Shown: positions 7,169 through 15,137 of the stretch, piece by piece | How positions within the stretch are numbered: the first letter of the stretch is position 1 | Layout: each line of letters opens with the position of its first letter | Assembly: GCF_003610785.1 (NCBI RefSeq) | Contig: NZ_RAQQ01000007.1 | Location: 186,001-250,000 of the forward strand | Length of the DNA stretch: 64,000 nucleotides | Reading direction: 5' to 3' | From: Micromonospora globbae | GTDB lineage: Bacteria > Actinomycetota > Actinomycetes > Mycobacteriales > Micromonosporaceae | Made by a program: the position numbers and the translations under genes | Notes under the pieces: generated by a model | The model's input: the letters and a program-made list of their open reading frames with translations, nothing else | Told to the model about the DNA's origin: nothing | The model's database searches: none

Positions 7169-8029
7169 TCACCCGCCCTTGCCGATGATGGTGTCGGCCG
7201 TCTGCTGCACCTGCTCGATCGGGATGGCGAACCCGATGCCGATCGACCCGTTGCCGTCGATCGTGGCGATGGCCGTGTTCACCCCGACGACCTCGCCCCG
7301 CGCGTTGACGAGCGGACCACCGGAGTTGCCCGGATTGATCGAGGCGTCGGTCTGCACGGCCGTGTGCCGGTTGGCGCCCAGCCGCACCTGCCGGTTGAGC
7401 GCGCTGACGATCCCGGCCGTGACCGTGCCCGCGAGCCCCAGCGGCGAGCCGACCGCCAGCACCGGCTCGCCGACCCGGGTGGAGTTCGGTTTGGCCAGGG
7501 GCAGCGCGGACAGGCCCGCGTCCGGCGGCACCTTGAGCACCGCCAGGTCGCTGCGCGCCTCCCGGCCGACGACCTCGGCCGCGTAGCGCCGGCCGTCGGG
7601 AAGCTCGACGGTGACGGACCCGTCGCCGCCCTTCGCGAGGATGTGGTCGTTGGTGATGATGTGCTGCTCGTTGTCGATCGCGAACCCGGAGCCGCTGGCC
7701 CCCGTCCGTCCGCCGCCACCGACCAGCACCGACACCACCCCGGGCACGGTCCGCTCGGCGGCCGTGACCAGCTCCGCGGGCACCGGCGCGGCCGAGGCGG
7801 CCGTCTCCCCTGGCGCGCCGTCGCGGCTGGCCACCCAGCCGCCGGCCGCGGCGCCGGAGGCGGTCGACAGCAGCACCACCCCCAGCGCGGCCAGCAACCG
7901 GCCACGCCAGCGCGGGCCACTCTCCCGTCCCGATCCGGGCCCGTCCCACCGCGTCCGCCCGTCCGGGTCGAGTTCGGGCGAGACGAACCAGGGACCGCGG
8001 GGCTCGCCCAGTCCGGTCTGCACTGCCAT
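7169..8029 (-). CDS. HtrA/DegP-like trypsin-type serine protease without PDZ domain
   Basis: The 286-residue protein has a cytoplasmic N-terminus, one membrane anchor (about 45-67) and an extracytoplasmic S1C protease domain. The triad is complete: His129 (TNDHIL), Asp161 (SDLAVL) and Ser236 (GNSGGPL). It stops at the end of the protease domain, so the PDZ domain usual in DegP/HtrA is missing. GAGGAG lies just upstream of the ATG. A role in envelope protein quality control is the family expectation. Confidence 0.9.
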   Translation of the reverse strand: MAVQTGLGEPRGPWFVSPELDPDGRTRWDGPGSGRESGPRWRGRLLAALGVVLLSTASGAAAGGWVASRDGAPGETAASAAPVPAELVTAAERTVPGVVSVLVGGGGRTGASGSGFAIDNEQHIITNDHILAKGGDGSVTVELPDGRRYAAEVVGREARSDLAVLKVPPDAGLSALPLAKPNSTRVGEPVLAVGSPLGLAGTVTAGIVSALNRQVRLGANRHTAVQTDASINPGNSGGPLVNARGEVVGVNTAIATIDGNGSIGIGFAIPIEQVQQTADTIIGKGG

Positions 8030-8078
8030 GCGTACTCCTCACGTCGGTGTCCTGCGGCCCGCCCCGGTCCGCCGGGCG

Positions 8079-9038
8079 TCAGGGCAGGCGGGAGAACCAG
8101 CGCATCGAGCCGGCCGCCGCACCCATCGCGAGCACCAGCCCGAGACCGATGAAGCGGGCCGAGACGTCCTGCCGTTCGGTGCGGTAGCCGACCGAGGTGC
8201 CGATGTCGTCGTAGACCGCGCGCAGCTCGTCGGCGGTGGTGGCCTCGTGGAACATCCCGCCCGTCTCCTCGGCGACCGCCAGGAGGGTCTGCCCGTCCAC
8301 GGGCACCTGGATCGGCCGCCCGCCCCGGTCCACGAACCCGTTCGGCGTCCCGAAGGAGATCGTGTGGACCGGCACCTTCGCGGCCACCGCCTCCGCGGCG
8401 GCCTCCATCGGGTCCAGCCCCGAGGTGTTCGCCCCGTCGGAGAGCAGCACGATCCGGGCCGGTGGCGGCTCCGTCGCCGCCTGGCTGTCGAGGCCCTTCA
8501 CGGCGCCGAGCGAGGTGTTGATCGCCTCACCGATGGCGGTGCCCTGCACACCGGTGACCCCCTCGGCAAGCCGGTTGATCCCCTCGTGCAGCGCCTCCCG
8601 GTCGGTGCCGGGCGGCACCAGCACCGCCGCGCTGCCGGCGAACGCCACCAACCCCACGTTGAACTCGTCGGGCAGCCCGTCCACGAAGCGCTGCGCCGCG
8701 CCCTTGGCCGCGGCGAGCCGGTCCGGGTCGACGTCGGTCGCGAGCATCGAGGTCGACACGTCCACGGCCACCATCACGGTGGCCCGTTCCCGGGGCACCC
8801 GCACCTCGGCCGTGGGACGAGCGAAGCCGACCACCAGCAGCGCCAGCATGGCCAGGAAGAGCCCGGCGGGCACGTGCCGGCGCCACGCCGGACGCTCCGG
8901 CGCGATCCGGTCGAGCAGGCGCAGGTTGGTGAAGCGGACGGCGTACCGGCTGCGTCGCCGCTGCACGAGCAGGTAGCCCACGGCCAGCGCGAGGACTCCG
9001 AGCAGCAGCCACAGCCGGCCCGGCGACAACCAGGTCAC
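8079..9038 (-). CDS. VWA-domain membrane protein (BatA-like)
   Basis: This 319-residue protein has helices at about 9-25 and 57-72, then a von Willebrand A domain with an intact metal-binding MIDAS motif DVSTS at 93-97, and a C-terminal membrane helix. It is the third gene of a moxR-DUF58-VWA operon. The GTG start overlaps the DUF58 stop as GTGA (9035-9038), implying translational coupling. MoxR ATPases with DUF58 and VWA partners are thought to act as chaperones that insert metals or assemble complexes at the envelope; the client is unknown here. Confidence 0.9.
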   Translation of the reverse strand: MTWLSPGRLWLLLGVLALAVGYLLVQRRRSRYAVRFTNLRLLDRIAPERPAWRRHVPAGLFLAMLALLVVGFARPTAEVRVPRERATVMVAVDVSTSMLATDVDPDRLAAAKGAAQRFVDGLPDEFNVGLVAFAGSAAVLVPPGTDREALHEGINRLAEGVTGVQGTAIGEAINTSLGAVKGLDSQAATEPPPARIVLLSDGANTSGLDPMEAAAEAVAAKVPVHTISFGTPNGFVDRGGRPIQVPVDGQTLLAVAEETGGMFHEATTADELRAVYDDIGTSVGYRTERQDVSARFIGLGLVLAMGAAAGSMRWFSRLP

Positions 9039-10045
9039 GCGCCACCTCCCCGCACCGGACGCCCGGCGGGAAGCGCCGCGAGACGACGCTGGGCCTGCAC
9101 GTGCCGCGCGATGTCGGCGCACCAGTCGCGGTCGGTACGCAGGGACAGGTGCGTCGCGCCGCTGCGCCGCAACGCCTGTCGTACCTGGTCACGCTGGCTG
9201 GCCGCGGCCGCCGCGTAGCGCTCCCGCAGCCGGCGGTCGGACGTGCAGACCTCCCGGCGGCGTCCGGTCTCCGGGTCCACCAGCGTGACCAGTCCGACGT
9301 CGGGCAGCTCCAGCTCGCGCGGGTCGGTCACCTCGACGGCGAGCACCTGGTGCCGGGCGGCCAGCCGCCGCAGGGTCCGTTCCCAGGGCGGTGGGCGGTC
9401 GGGATCCTCCGGCAGCCCGTCGAGGAAGTCGCTGACCACGACGACGAGGCCCCGCCGGGTGGCCACGCGCTGCACGCCGGCCAGCGCGTCGGCCAGGTCC
9501 GGCGGCGTGGGCGGCCGGTCGTACCCGCCGGCGCGCGGCGCCCCCAGCAGGGCCCGGAGCATGCCCAGGAGGTGGGTCCGGCCGCTCTGGGCGGGAAACC
9601 GGCGCAGCCCCGCCGGCGTGAGCAGCAGGGCGCCGAGACGGTTGCCCACGCCCGCCGTAAGGAAGCCGACGGCCGCCACGGCCGCCACGGACAGCTCGCG
9701 CTTGTCCAGTTCCGCCGTGCCGAACTCCATGCTGGGGCTCGCGTCGACCAGCAGCCAGGTGGTCAGCTCCCGGTCGGCGTCGACCTCGCGGACGTGCGGC
9801 ACCGCCGTGCGGGCGGTGACCGCCCAGTCCATCCGGCGCACCTCGTCCTCCCCCGGCCGGTACTCGCGGCTGCCGGACGGTTCGCTGCCCGGGCCGGGCA
9901 GCAGGCCGCGGTACTGGCCGTGCAGCAGCCCGTCCAGCCGCCGGGTGACGGTCAGCTCCAGCCGCCGCAGCCGCTGGTCCGGGGCGAGGTCGGCGAGGCC
10001 CGGATCGGCCTGCGGCGCCACGGCGGTCCTGCCGGTGCGCCTCAT
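9035..10045 (-). CDS. DUF58 domain-containing protein
   Basis: The 336-residue protein carries the DUF58 signature (GSEPSGSREYRPGEDEVRRM, then DW) and a degenerate VWA-like fold (WLLVDASPSMEFG). The ATG overlaps the moxR stop as ATGA (10042-10045) and its stop overlaps the next start, so all three proteins are probably made in fixed ratio. No membrane helix is obvious, so it is probably cytoplasmic or membrane-associated through the VWA partner. Confidence 0.9.
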   Translation of the reverse strand: MRRTGRTAVAPQADPGLADLAPDQRLRRLELTVTRRLDGLLHGQYRGLLPGPGSEPSGSREYRPGEDEVRRMDWAVTARTAVPHVREVDADRELTTWLLVDASPSMEFGTAELDKRELSVAAVAAVGFLTAGVGNRLGALLLTPAGLRRFPAQSGRTHLLGMLRALLGAPRAGGYDRPPTPPDLADALAGVQRVATRRGLVVVVSDFLDGLPEDPDRPPPWERTLRRLAARHQVLAVEVTDPRELELPDVGLVTLVDPETGRRREVCTSDRRLRERYAAAAASQRDQVRQALRRSGATHLSLRTDRDWCADIARHVQAQRRLAALPAGRPVRGGGA

Positions 10046-11088
10046 GCCGCCGCCAGGTCCGACGCCTGTTCCGGCTGCGCCGCCAACCGGGGCGGGGGCA
10101 CCGCCTCGACGAGCCGCCGCACCACCGACTCGGCCGTGACGCCGTCGGCCACCGCGTCGAACGTGAGCACCAGGCGGTGCGACAACACGTCTCCGGCCAG
10201 GTCACGGATGTCCTCGGGCAGCACGTACTCCCGGCCGCGCAGCAGCGCCTGGGCCCGGGCGGCGGCCACCAGCCCGAGGGTGGCGCGCGGGCTGGCGCCG
10301 TACGCGAGCATCGGGGCGATCTCGGACAGCCCGAACCGTCCCGGGTCGCGGGTGGCCAGGATGAGCCGGACCACGTACTCGGCGAGGGCGTGGTGGACGA
10401 ACACGCGCTCGGCGCGGGACTGCAGCTCCCGCAGCCGTTCCGGGTCGAGCACCTGTCTCGGGCTGGGCCGGTCGGTGCTCATCCGGTAGAGGATGGCCAG
10501 TTCCTCGGAGTCGGTCGGGTAGTCGACCACCACCTTGAGCAGGAACCGGTCCCGCTGCGCCTCCGGCAGCTGGTAGACCCCCTCCGACTCGATGGGGTTC
10601 TGGGTCGCCAGCACCAGGAACGGCGACGGGACGGGGTAGCTCCGGCCGCCGATGGAGACCTGCCGTTCGGCCATGGCCTCCAGCAGGGCGGACTGCACCT
10701 TCGCCGGGGCGCGGTTGATCTCGTCGGCGAGCACCAGGTTGGCCATCACCGGCCCCAGTTCGATGTCGAAGCTCTCCTGGGAGGCGCGGTAGATGCGGGT
10801 GCCGACGATGTCCGACGGGACCAGGTCGGGCGTGAACTGGATACGGGAGAAGGAGCCACCGACCACGGTGGCGAGGGTCTGCGCGGCCAGCGTCTTGGCC
10901 ACGCCGGGCACCCCCTCCAGGAGGCAGTGTCCGTCGGCGAGGAGGGCGACGAGCAGGCGCTCGACGAGCCGATCCTGCCCGACGATCACGCGTTTGACCT
11001 CGGAGAGGGTCTGTTCCAGCTCGGCGGTTGTCGGTTCGGCTTCGACCGGGCTGGGCACGCTGGCCAGGGTGTCCGAGATGTCCGTCAC
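10042..11088 (-). CDS. MoxR-family AAA+ ATPase
   Basis: The 348-residue protein has Walker A GVPGVAKT at 59-66, Walker B LVLADEINRAP and sensor 1 LATQNPIESEG, the MoxR hallmark. I choose the GTG at 11088 (start VTDISDTLASVPSP) because residues upstream in frame are non-conserved Arg/Pro-rich sequence. It is the first gene of the moxR-DUF58-VWA operon and the energy source for the proposed chaperone. Confidence 0.93.
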   Translation of the reverse strand: MTDISDTLASVPSPVEAEPTTAELEQTLSEVKRVIVGQDRLVERLLVALLADGHCLLEGVPGVAKTLAAQTLATVVGGSFSRIQFTPDLVPSDIVGTRIYRASQESFDIELGPVMANLVLADEINRAPAKVQSALLEAMAERQVSIGGRSYPVPSPFLVLATQNPIESEGVYQLPEAQRDRFLLKVVVDYPTDSEELAILYRMSTDRPSPRQVLDPERLRELQSRAERVFVHHALAEYVVRLILATRDPGRFGLSEIAPMLAYGASPRATLGLVAAARAQALLRGREYVLPEDIRDLAGDVLSHRLVLTFDAVADGVTAESVVRRLVEAVPPPRLAAQPEQASDLAAA

Positions 11089-11241
11089 GGTGCTTGCTTC
11101 CCGAGGCGGCCGTACGACAAACGTCGGATTATCGGCGCCGGAGGGGCCCTTTCCCTCCGGATCGGGACGACGCGCCCGGACGGTGGACGACGGCCCGGGG
11201 CGGTACGAGCGGCGCAGACCGGTTGTACCGGGGACACGACG

Positions 11242-11268
11242 CGGCCCCCGCGAGGTGCGCGGGGGCCG
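11242..11268 (-). terminator. Hairpin terminator downstream of the secreted protein gene
   Basis: CGGCCCCCGCG (11242-11252) pairs perfectly with 11258-11268 around a 5-base loop. It lies 14 bases beyond the stop of the minus-strand gene at 11282, between it and moxR. Confidence 0.75.
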
Positions 11269-11281
11269 TCGCCGTTGCCCG

Positions 11282-11785
11282 TCAGTACCGGTGGACGACC
11301 AGGTGGAACGGCAGGTCCACGGGGGTGCCGGCGGAGTTGCGGGTCTGCACGAACACGGCGTTGGGCGTGCTGAGCCGCGGGGCCACGGAGATCTCACCGG
11401 CCGGCGGGACGCAGCAGGAGTCCGGCCGGCCGATGGTCGCCACGAACACGGCGGCGGTGACCGTGTAGCTGTACTGGATCTCGTACTGGCCGGGGCCGTA
11501 CTTGATGACGGTGCCGGTGCCGCGCGCCTTGGTGCCGTTGGCGTTGACGACCGTGCCCGCGTTGGTGGCCGCCAGCGTGGTGGCGTCGGCCTTGAGGGCG
11601 GCCCGCGCCGAACGGGCCGACTCCGCCGTCACCGGCGGCTGCGAGTTGGTGGCGCGCGCCGCCGGCTGGGCGACGTCGGGCGCCTTCGCCGACGGCTGGG
11701 CGATGGCGACCCCGCCCCCGGCGAGCGTGAGCCCGAGGACGGCGAACGCGACCGCGGCCGCCTTGCGTCGGAATGGTGTGGACAT
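11282..11785 (-). CDS. Secreted protein of unknown function
   Basis: The 167-residue product has a clear signal peptide (RRKAAAVAFAVLGLTLAGGG, cleavage after VAIAQ near residue 31). An Ala-rich spacer is followed by a beta-rich domain with a vicinal Cys pair (RPDSCCVPPAGEI) and the C-terminal VDLPFHLVVHRY. The ATG at 11785 is preceded by GGGGGA at a good distance. It has its own terminator and a candidate promoter about 200 bases upstream, so it is probably monocistronic with a long 5' UTR. No family was recognised. Confidence 0.75.
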   Translation of the reverse strand: MSTPFRRKAAAVAFAVLGLTLAGGGVAIAQPSAKAPDVAQPAARATNSQPPVTAESARSARAALKADATTLAATNAGTVVNANGTKARGTGTVIKYGPGQYEIQYSYTVTAAVFVATIGRPDSCCVPPAGEISVAPRLSTPNAVFVQTRNSAGTPVDLPFHLVVHRY

Positions 11786-11987
11786 GGCAGGTCCCCCTTG
11801 TGTGACCGTGCGAATTCGGCCGACCCGCACCGGCGGGACGGATGACAGCCGTTCTCCTCGCCGGACACCCCGGTTACAAATCGCCGAGAAATGGGACCAC
11901 GCGCACCGTCAACATCCATTTCCCGCCGATCTACACCCCTGTTGAGCAGCTATTACTACTCACAGTGGCGGAGCGCCGACCAGGTGG

Positions 11988-12017
11988 AACGTAGCACCGC
12001 AAAAAGCTGGGCGTCAA
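11988..12017 (-). promoter_or_regulatory. Candidate promoter for the secreted protein gene
   Basis: On the minus strand TTGACG (12012-12017) is 18 bases from TACGTT (11988-11993). It sits in a clearly AT-richer stretch (about 11870-12110) and would give a 5' UTR of about 195 bases. Confidence 0.4.
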
Positions 12018-12060
12018 TAGCGGCGTCGAGTCGAAAAACTGTCCGCAGACCGGCCGCGTC

Positions 12061-12097
12061 AATTGTGAGAAGTGAACGGGTGAGCATTCACAAAATT
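12061..12097. promoter_or_regulatory. Imperfect inverted repeat in low-GC intergenic region
   Basis: AATTGTGA (12061-12068) and TCACAAAATT (12088-12097) form an inverted TTGTGA/TCACAA pair 19 bases apart. It lies between the divergent secreted protein gene and the phosphatase-family gene and could be a regulator site for either. Confidence 0.35.
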
Positions 12098-12140
12098 GTT
12101 CCGCCGCCGTTCGCGCCCCCCGTGCGGCACGGCGCGGGGA

Positions 12141-12146
12141 TATCGT
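12141..12146 (+). promoter_or_regulatory. Putative leaderless -10 element (TATCGT)
   Basis: TATCGT fits TAnnnT and ends six bases before the ATG at 12153, placing +1 on the start codon. Confidence 0.5.
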
Positions 12147-12152
12147 CCCGGG

Positions 12153-13148
12153 ATGATCGAGCATGTCGCGCGACCGCGGGCCGGCACCCGGTGGCGCAGG
12201 GCCGCGGGTGCGCTCTGCTGGCTCGCGGCGGCCTCCACCGCCGCCTGGGCCGTACTGCGTCTCGCGGGCCTGGACCGTGGGCCGCTGGTGCAGGCGCTCG
12301 CCTTCACGCCGTACGTCGCGGCCTGGAGCCCGGTGCCCCTGGTGCTGGCGCTCGCCCTGCGGCGCCGCTGGCCCGCGCTGCTCGCGGCGGTGGCCTCGGT
12401 GGCGCTGCTCGGCGTCGTGGCGCCCCGGGCGATCGCCTCGACGCCGCCCCGCGTCAGCGGCCCCACCGTCCGGCTACTCACCGCCAACCTGCTCGCCGGC
12501 GCCGCCGACCCGGGCTCCCTCGTCGACCTGGTCCGGCGGCACCGGGTCGACGTGCTCGCCGTGCAGGAGTTCACACCCCGGGCGCAGGCCGAACTCGACC
12601 GGCTCGGTCTCGCCACGCTGCTGCCGTACCGGCAGCTCAACCCGCTCGACGGCACACCCGGGTCGGGCCTCTACGCACGCTTCCCGATCGGCGACGCCGG
12701 CGTGCGCACCCATCGCGGGGCGTGGGGCTTCACCCAGGCGTACGGCACCGTGACCGTCCCCGGCGCGCCGGCGGTACGCGTCGAGTCCGCCCATCCGGCC
12801 GCCCCGTACGCGCTGGACCAGACCGGCCACTGGCGGGCCGACCTGGCCGCGCAGCCGCCGGCCACGCCGGACGGGGCGCTGCGGATCCTGGCCGGCGACT
12901 TCAACGCCACCCTCGACCATGGCCCGCTGCGCGCCCTGCTCCGCACCGGCTACGTCGACGCGGCCGACGCCACCGGGCAGGGGCTGGTCGGCACCTGGGG
13001 ACCGTACGACGGCGATCCCATCCCTCCGGTCACCATCGACCACGTCCTGGTCGACCGCCGGATCGCGGCCCGCGCCGTCGACGTGCTCCGCCTTCCCGGC
13101 TCCGACCACCGCCCCGTCCTCGCGACGCTCACCCTGCCGGCCGGTTGA
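12153..13148 (+). CDS. Membrane endonuclease/exonuclease/phosphatase (EEP) family protein
   Basis: The 331-residue protein has two to three N-terminal membrane helices (about 10-95) and then a complete EEP catalytic domain outside the membrane. Motifs are the first metal-site strand VRLLTANLLAG, VLAVQEFTPRA with the catalytic Glu, ILAGDFNATLDH and the terminal IDHVLVD and GSDHRPVLATL. EEP enzymes cleave phosphodiesters or phosphomonoesters in DNA, lipids or inositides; the substrate cannot be inferred. The ATG at 12153 is preferred over one 57 bases upstream because of the -10-like TATCGT. Confidence 0.88.
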   Translation: MIEHVARPRAGTRWRRAAGALCWLAAASTAAWAVLRLAGLDRGPLVQALAFTPYVAAWSPVPLVLALALRRRWPALLAAVASVALLGVVAPRAIASTPPRVSGPTVRLLTANLLAGAADPGSLVDLVRRHRVDVLAVQEFTPRAQAELDRLGLATLLPYRQLNPLDGTPGSGLYARFPIGDAGVRTHRGAWGFTQAYGTVTVPGAPAVRVESAHPAAPYALDQTGHWRADLAAQPPATPDGALRILAGDFNATLDHGPLRALLRTGYVDAADATGQGLVGTWGPYDGDPIPPVTIDHVLVDRRIAARAVDVLRLPGSDHRPVLATLTLPAG

Positions 13149-13161
13149 GCGGCCCGCGGGG

Positions 13162-14745
13162 TCAGACCTTCGTGCGGGCGAGCCCGTAGGTGAGGGCGTC
13201 CACGAGGGCGTGCCAGCTCGCCTCGACCACGTTCGGGTGCACGCCGACGGTCGTCCAGTCGCGACCGCCGCCGTCGACGGTCTCCAGCAGCACCCGGGTG
13301 ACCGCGCCGGTGCCGCTGCTGCCCTCCAGGATCCGCACCTTGTAGTCGGCGAGTTCGAAGTCACGCAGCTCCGGGTAGTGCCGCACGAGCCCCATCCGCA
13401 GTGCCTCGTCCAGGGCGTTGACCGGGCCGTTCCCCTCGGCGGTGGCGATGACCCGCTCACCCCGGACACGGATCTTGACGGTCGCCTCGGACACCACGGC
13501 GCCGTCCTCCCGGTGCTCGACGATCACCCGGTACGACTCCAGCGCGAACGGACGGGCCGGAGCGCCCTCCGGCAGCTCGGAGCGGACGAGCAGCTCGAAG
13601 GAGGCGTCGGCCGCCTCGAACGACCAGCCACCCGCCTCCAGCTCCTTGACCCGCTTGGTGACCCGGGACAGGGTCTCCGGATGGCCGGCCAGGTCCAGCC
13701 CGAGCTCGCGACTCTTGAGCTCGACACTGGCCCGGCCGGCCATCTCGGTCACCAGGATCCGCATGTCGTTGCCCACCACCGACGGGTCCACGTGGTTGTA
13801 GAGCAACGGGTCGACCTTGATCGCGCTCGCGTGCAACCCCGCCTTGTGGGCGAAGGCCGCGGCCCCGACGTACGCCTGGTGGGTGTCGGGGGCGATGTTG
13901 GCGATCTCGGCGATGGCGTGCGAGACCCGCACCATCTGTTCCAGGCAGCCCTCGGGTAGGACGGGCAGCCCGAGCTTGAGTTGGAGGTTGGCGACCACCG
14001 CGAAGACGTCGGCGTTGCCGGGCCGTTCGCCGTAACCGTTCGCGGTGCCCTGCACGTGCCGGACGCCGGCCTCCACGGCCGCGATCGTGTTGGCCACCGC
14101 GCAGGCGGTGTCGTTCTGGCAGTGGATGCCGAGCCGTTCGGGCGCGACGCCGAGGCGGGCGGTCAGGTCGGTGATGGCCGCGGTGACCTGGGACGGCAGC
14201 ATGCCGCCGTTGGTGTCGCAGAGCACCATCACCTCGGCGCCGGCGGCCAGCGCGGTCTCCACCACCGCGGCCCCGTACGCGGGATCGTGCCGGTAGCCGT
14301 CGAAGAAGTGCTCGCCGTCGACGAAGACCCGGCGCCCCTCGGCCACCAGGTACGTCACGGTGTCGTGGATCATCGCGAGGTTCTCGGCGGCGGTGGTGCG
14401 CAGCGCCCGCTCGACGTGCCGCAGGTCGGCCTTGGCGACCAGGGCGACGGCCGGGGTCTCCGCGTCGAGCAGGGCGCGGACCTGCGGGTCGTCGGCGACC
14501 GCGACGCCGGCCCGGCGGGTGGCGCCGAACGCGACCAGCAGCGCGTGCCGCAGGTCCAGCTCGGTCCGCGCCCGCCGGAAGAACTCGGTGTCCTTCGGCA
14601 CCGCGCCCGGCCAGCCGCCCTCGATGAACCCGACGCCGAACTCGTCGAGCAGGCGGGCCACGGCCAGTTTGTCGACCACCGAGTAGGTGAGCCCTTCCCG
14701 CTGGGCGCCGTCGCGCAGCGTCGTGTCGTACACCTGGAACCTCAT
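13162..14745 (-). CDS. cimA: (R)-citramalate synthase
   Basis: The 527-residue protein starts MRFQVYDTTLRDGAQREGL, the HMGL-like acyltransferase motif. It has the metal-site HCQNDTACAVANT, the NGYGERPGNAD motif and the C-terminal LeuA-type dimerisation and allosteric domain (from about 400). Citramalate synthase condenses pyruvate and acetyl-CoA to open a threonine-independent route to isoleucine; the length and FIEGGWPGAVPKD favour CimA over 2-isopropylmalate synthase. The ATG at 14745 has AGAGAGG upstream. Expression is probably controlled by the leader peptide and terminator at 14821-14913. Confidence 0.93.
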   Translation of the reverse strand: MRFQVYDTTLRDGAQREGLTYSVVDKLAVARLLDEFGVGFIEGGWPGAVPKDTEFFRRARTELDLRHALLVAFGATRRAGVAVADDPQVRALLDAETPAVALVAKADLRHVERALRTTAAENLAMIHDTVTYLVAEGRRVFVDGEHFFDGYRHDPAYGAAVVETALAAGAEVMVLCDTNGGMLPSQVTAAITDLTARLGVAPERLGIHCQNDTACAVANTIAAVEAGVRHVQGTANGYGERPGNADVFAVVANLQLKLGLPVLPEGCLEQMVRVSHAIAEIANIAPDTHQAYVGAAAFAHKAGLHASAIKVDPLLYNHVDPSVVGNDMRILVTEMAGRASVELKSRELGLDLAGHPETLSRVTKRVKELEAGGWSFEAADASFELLVRSELPEGAPARPFALESYRVIVEHREDGAVVSEATVKIRVRGERVIATAEGNGPVNALDEALRMGLVRHYPELRDFELADYKVRILEGSSGTGAVTRVLLETVDGGGRDWTTVGVHPNVVEASWHALVDALTYGLARTKV

Positions 14746-14820
14746 CGCATGCCTCTCTCTGGGACGGGGTGCGGGAACGGGTGGGTCGGGGCCGCGACCG
14801 GACGGCGCCGCCGGGAGCAA

Positions 14821-14881
14821 CAAAAAGACCCCCCGCGGATGCGGGAGGTCTGCGCGCTCGGCGGAGAGGAAGCCGGCGCGC
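14821..14881 (-). promoter_or_regulatory. Transcription attenuator of cimA (pause hairpin plus intrinsic terminator)
   Basis: On the minus strand the leader peptide stop is followed by a first hairpin (arms 14872-14881 and 14852-14862, GCGCGC plus CGGC). A second hairpin follows (arms 14841-14850 and 14827-14836, one mismatch, loop ATCC) with a TTTTTG tract at 14821-14826. The terminator ends 75 bases before the cimA ATG. This is the classical order for ribosome-mediated attenuation. Confidence 0.8.
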
Positions 14882-14913
14882 TAGCTGCCAAGAATCAGGG
14901 CGGTGCTGGTCAC
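14881..14913 (-). CDS. cimA leader peptide (10 residues, Leu-Ile-Leu)
   Basis: The GTG at 14911-14913 opens a 10-codon frame encoding MTSTALILGS, with TAG at 14881-14883. The three branched-chain codons are CTG ATT CTT, of which ATT and CTT are rare in this genome. The stop codon touches the first hairpin of the attenuator. CAGAGT (14921-14926) lies seven bases upstream and there is no ribosome binding site, so the peptide is probably translated from a leaderless mRNA. Stalling at the Leu/Ile codons when these amino acids are scarce would prevent formation of the terminator. Confidence 0.75.
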   Translation of the reverse strand: MTSTALILGS

Positions 14914-14920
14914 GATCGCT

Positions 14921-14926
14921 ACTCTG
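14921..14926 (-). promoter_or_regulatory. Putative leaderless -10 element (CAGAGT) for the cimA leader
   Basis: CAGAGT ends seven bases before the leader GTG. The spacing matches the ilvB leader promoter. The -35 region has no good TTGACA match. Confidence 0.45.
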
Positions 14927-15082
14927 CCACCGCCCCGCTGGTTTTGGGAGGCAGAATCCACATCTCGGGACGGCTCACGGAGAGTCGCCTACCGCGGATG
15001 CCCCCAACCTCGCGGAAAACACCCGTTTGGTGATCGACTTCACAGATCACCCGGCCGCCGGCCAGCGCGAACACGGCTGAGG

Positions 15083-15110
15083 AAATATCTGGAACTGATC
15101 CAGTTATCCG
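15083..15110. promoter_or_regulatory. Palindrome in the ahpC upstream region
   Basis: AACTG (15093-15097) and CAGTT (15101-15105) flank ATC, overlapping a second arm pair CTGGA/TCCAG. It is 33-45 bases before the ahpC start and may be an operator, but it does not match the OxyR or Fur consensus that I know. Confidence 0.3.
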
Positions 15111-15137
15111 GCCTCGTGCCGTCGTCAAGGAGGACCC

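Noticed and set aside
14944..14949. -35 element for the cimA leader promoter
   Set aside because: At 16-19 bases from CAGAGT no hexamer resembles TTGACA. The -10 is reported without a -35.
15081..15110. OxyR or Fur box upstream of ahpC
   Set aside because: The palindrome does not match ATAG-N7-CTAT or the Fur consensus. It is listed only as an unassigned palindrome with low confidence.
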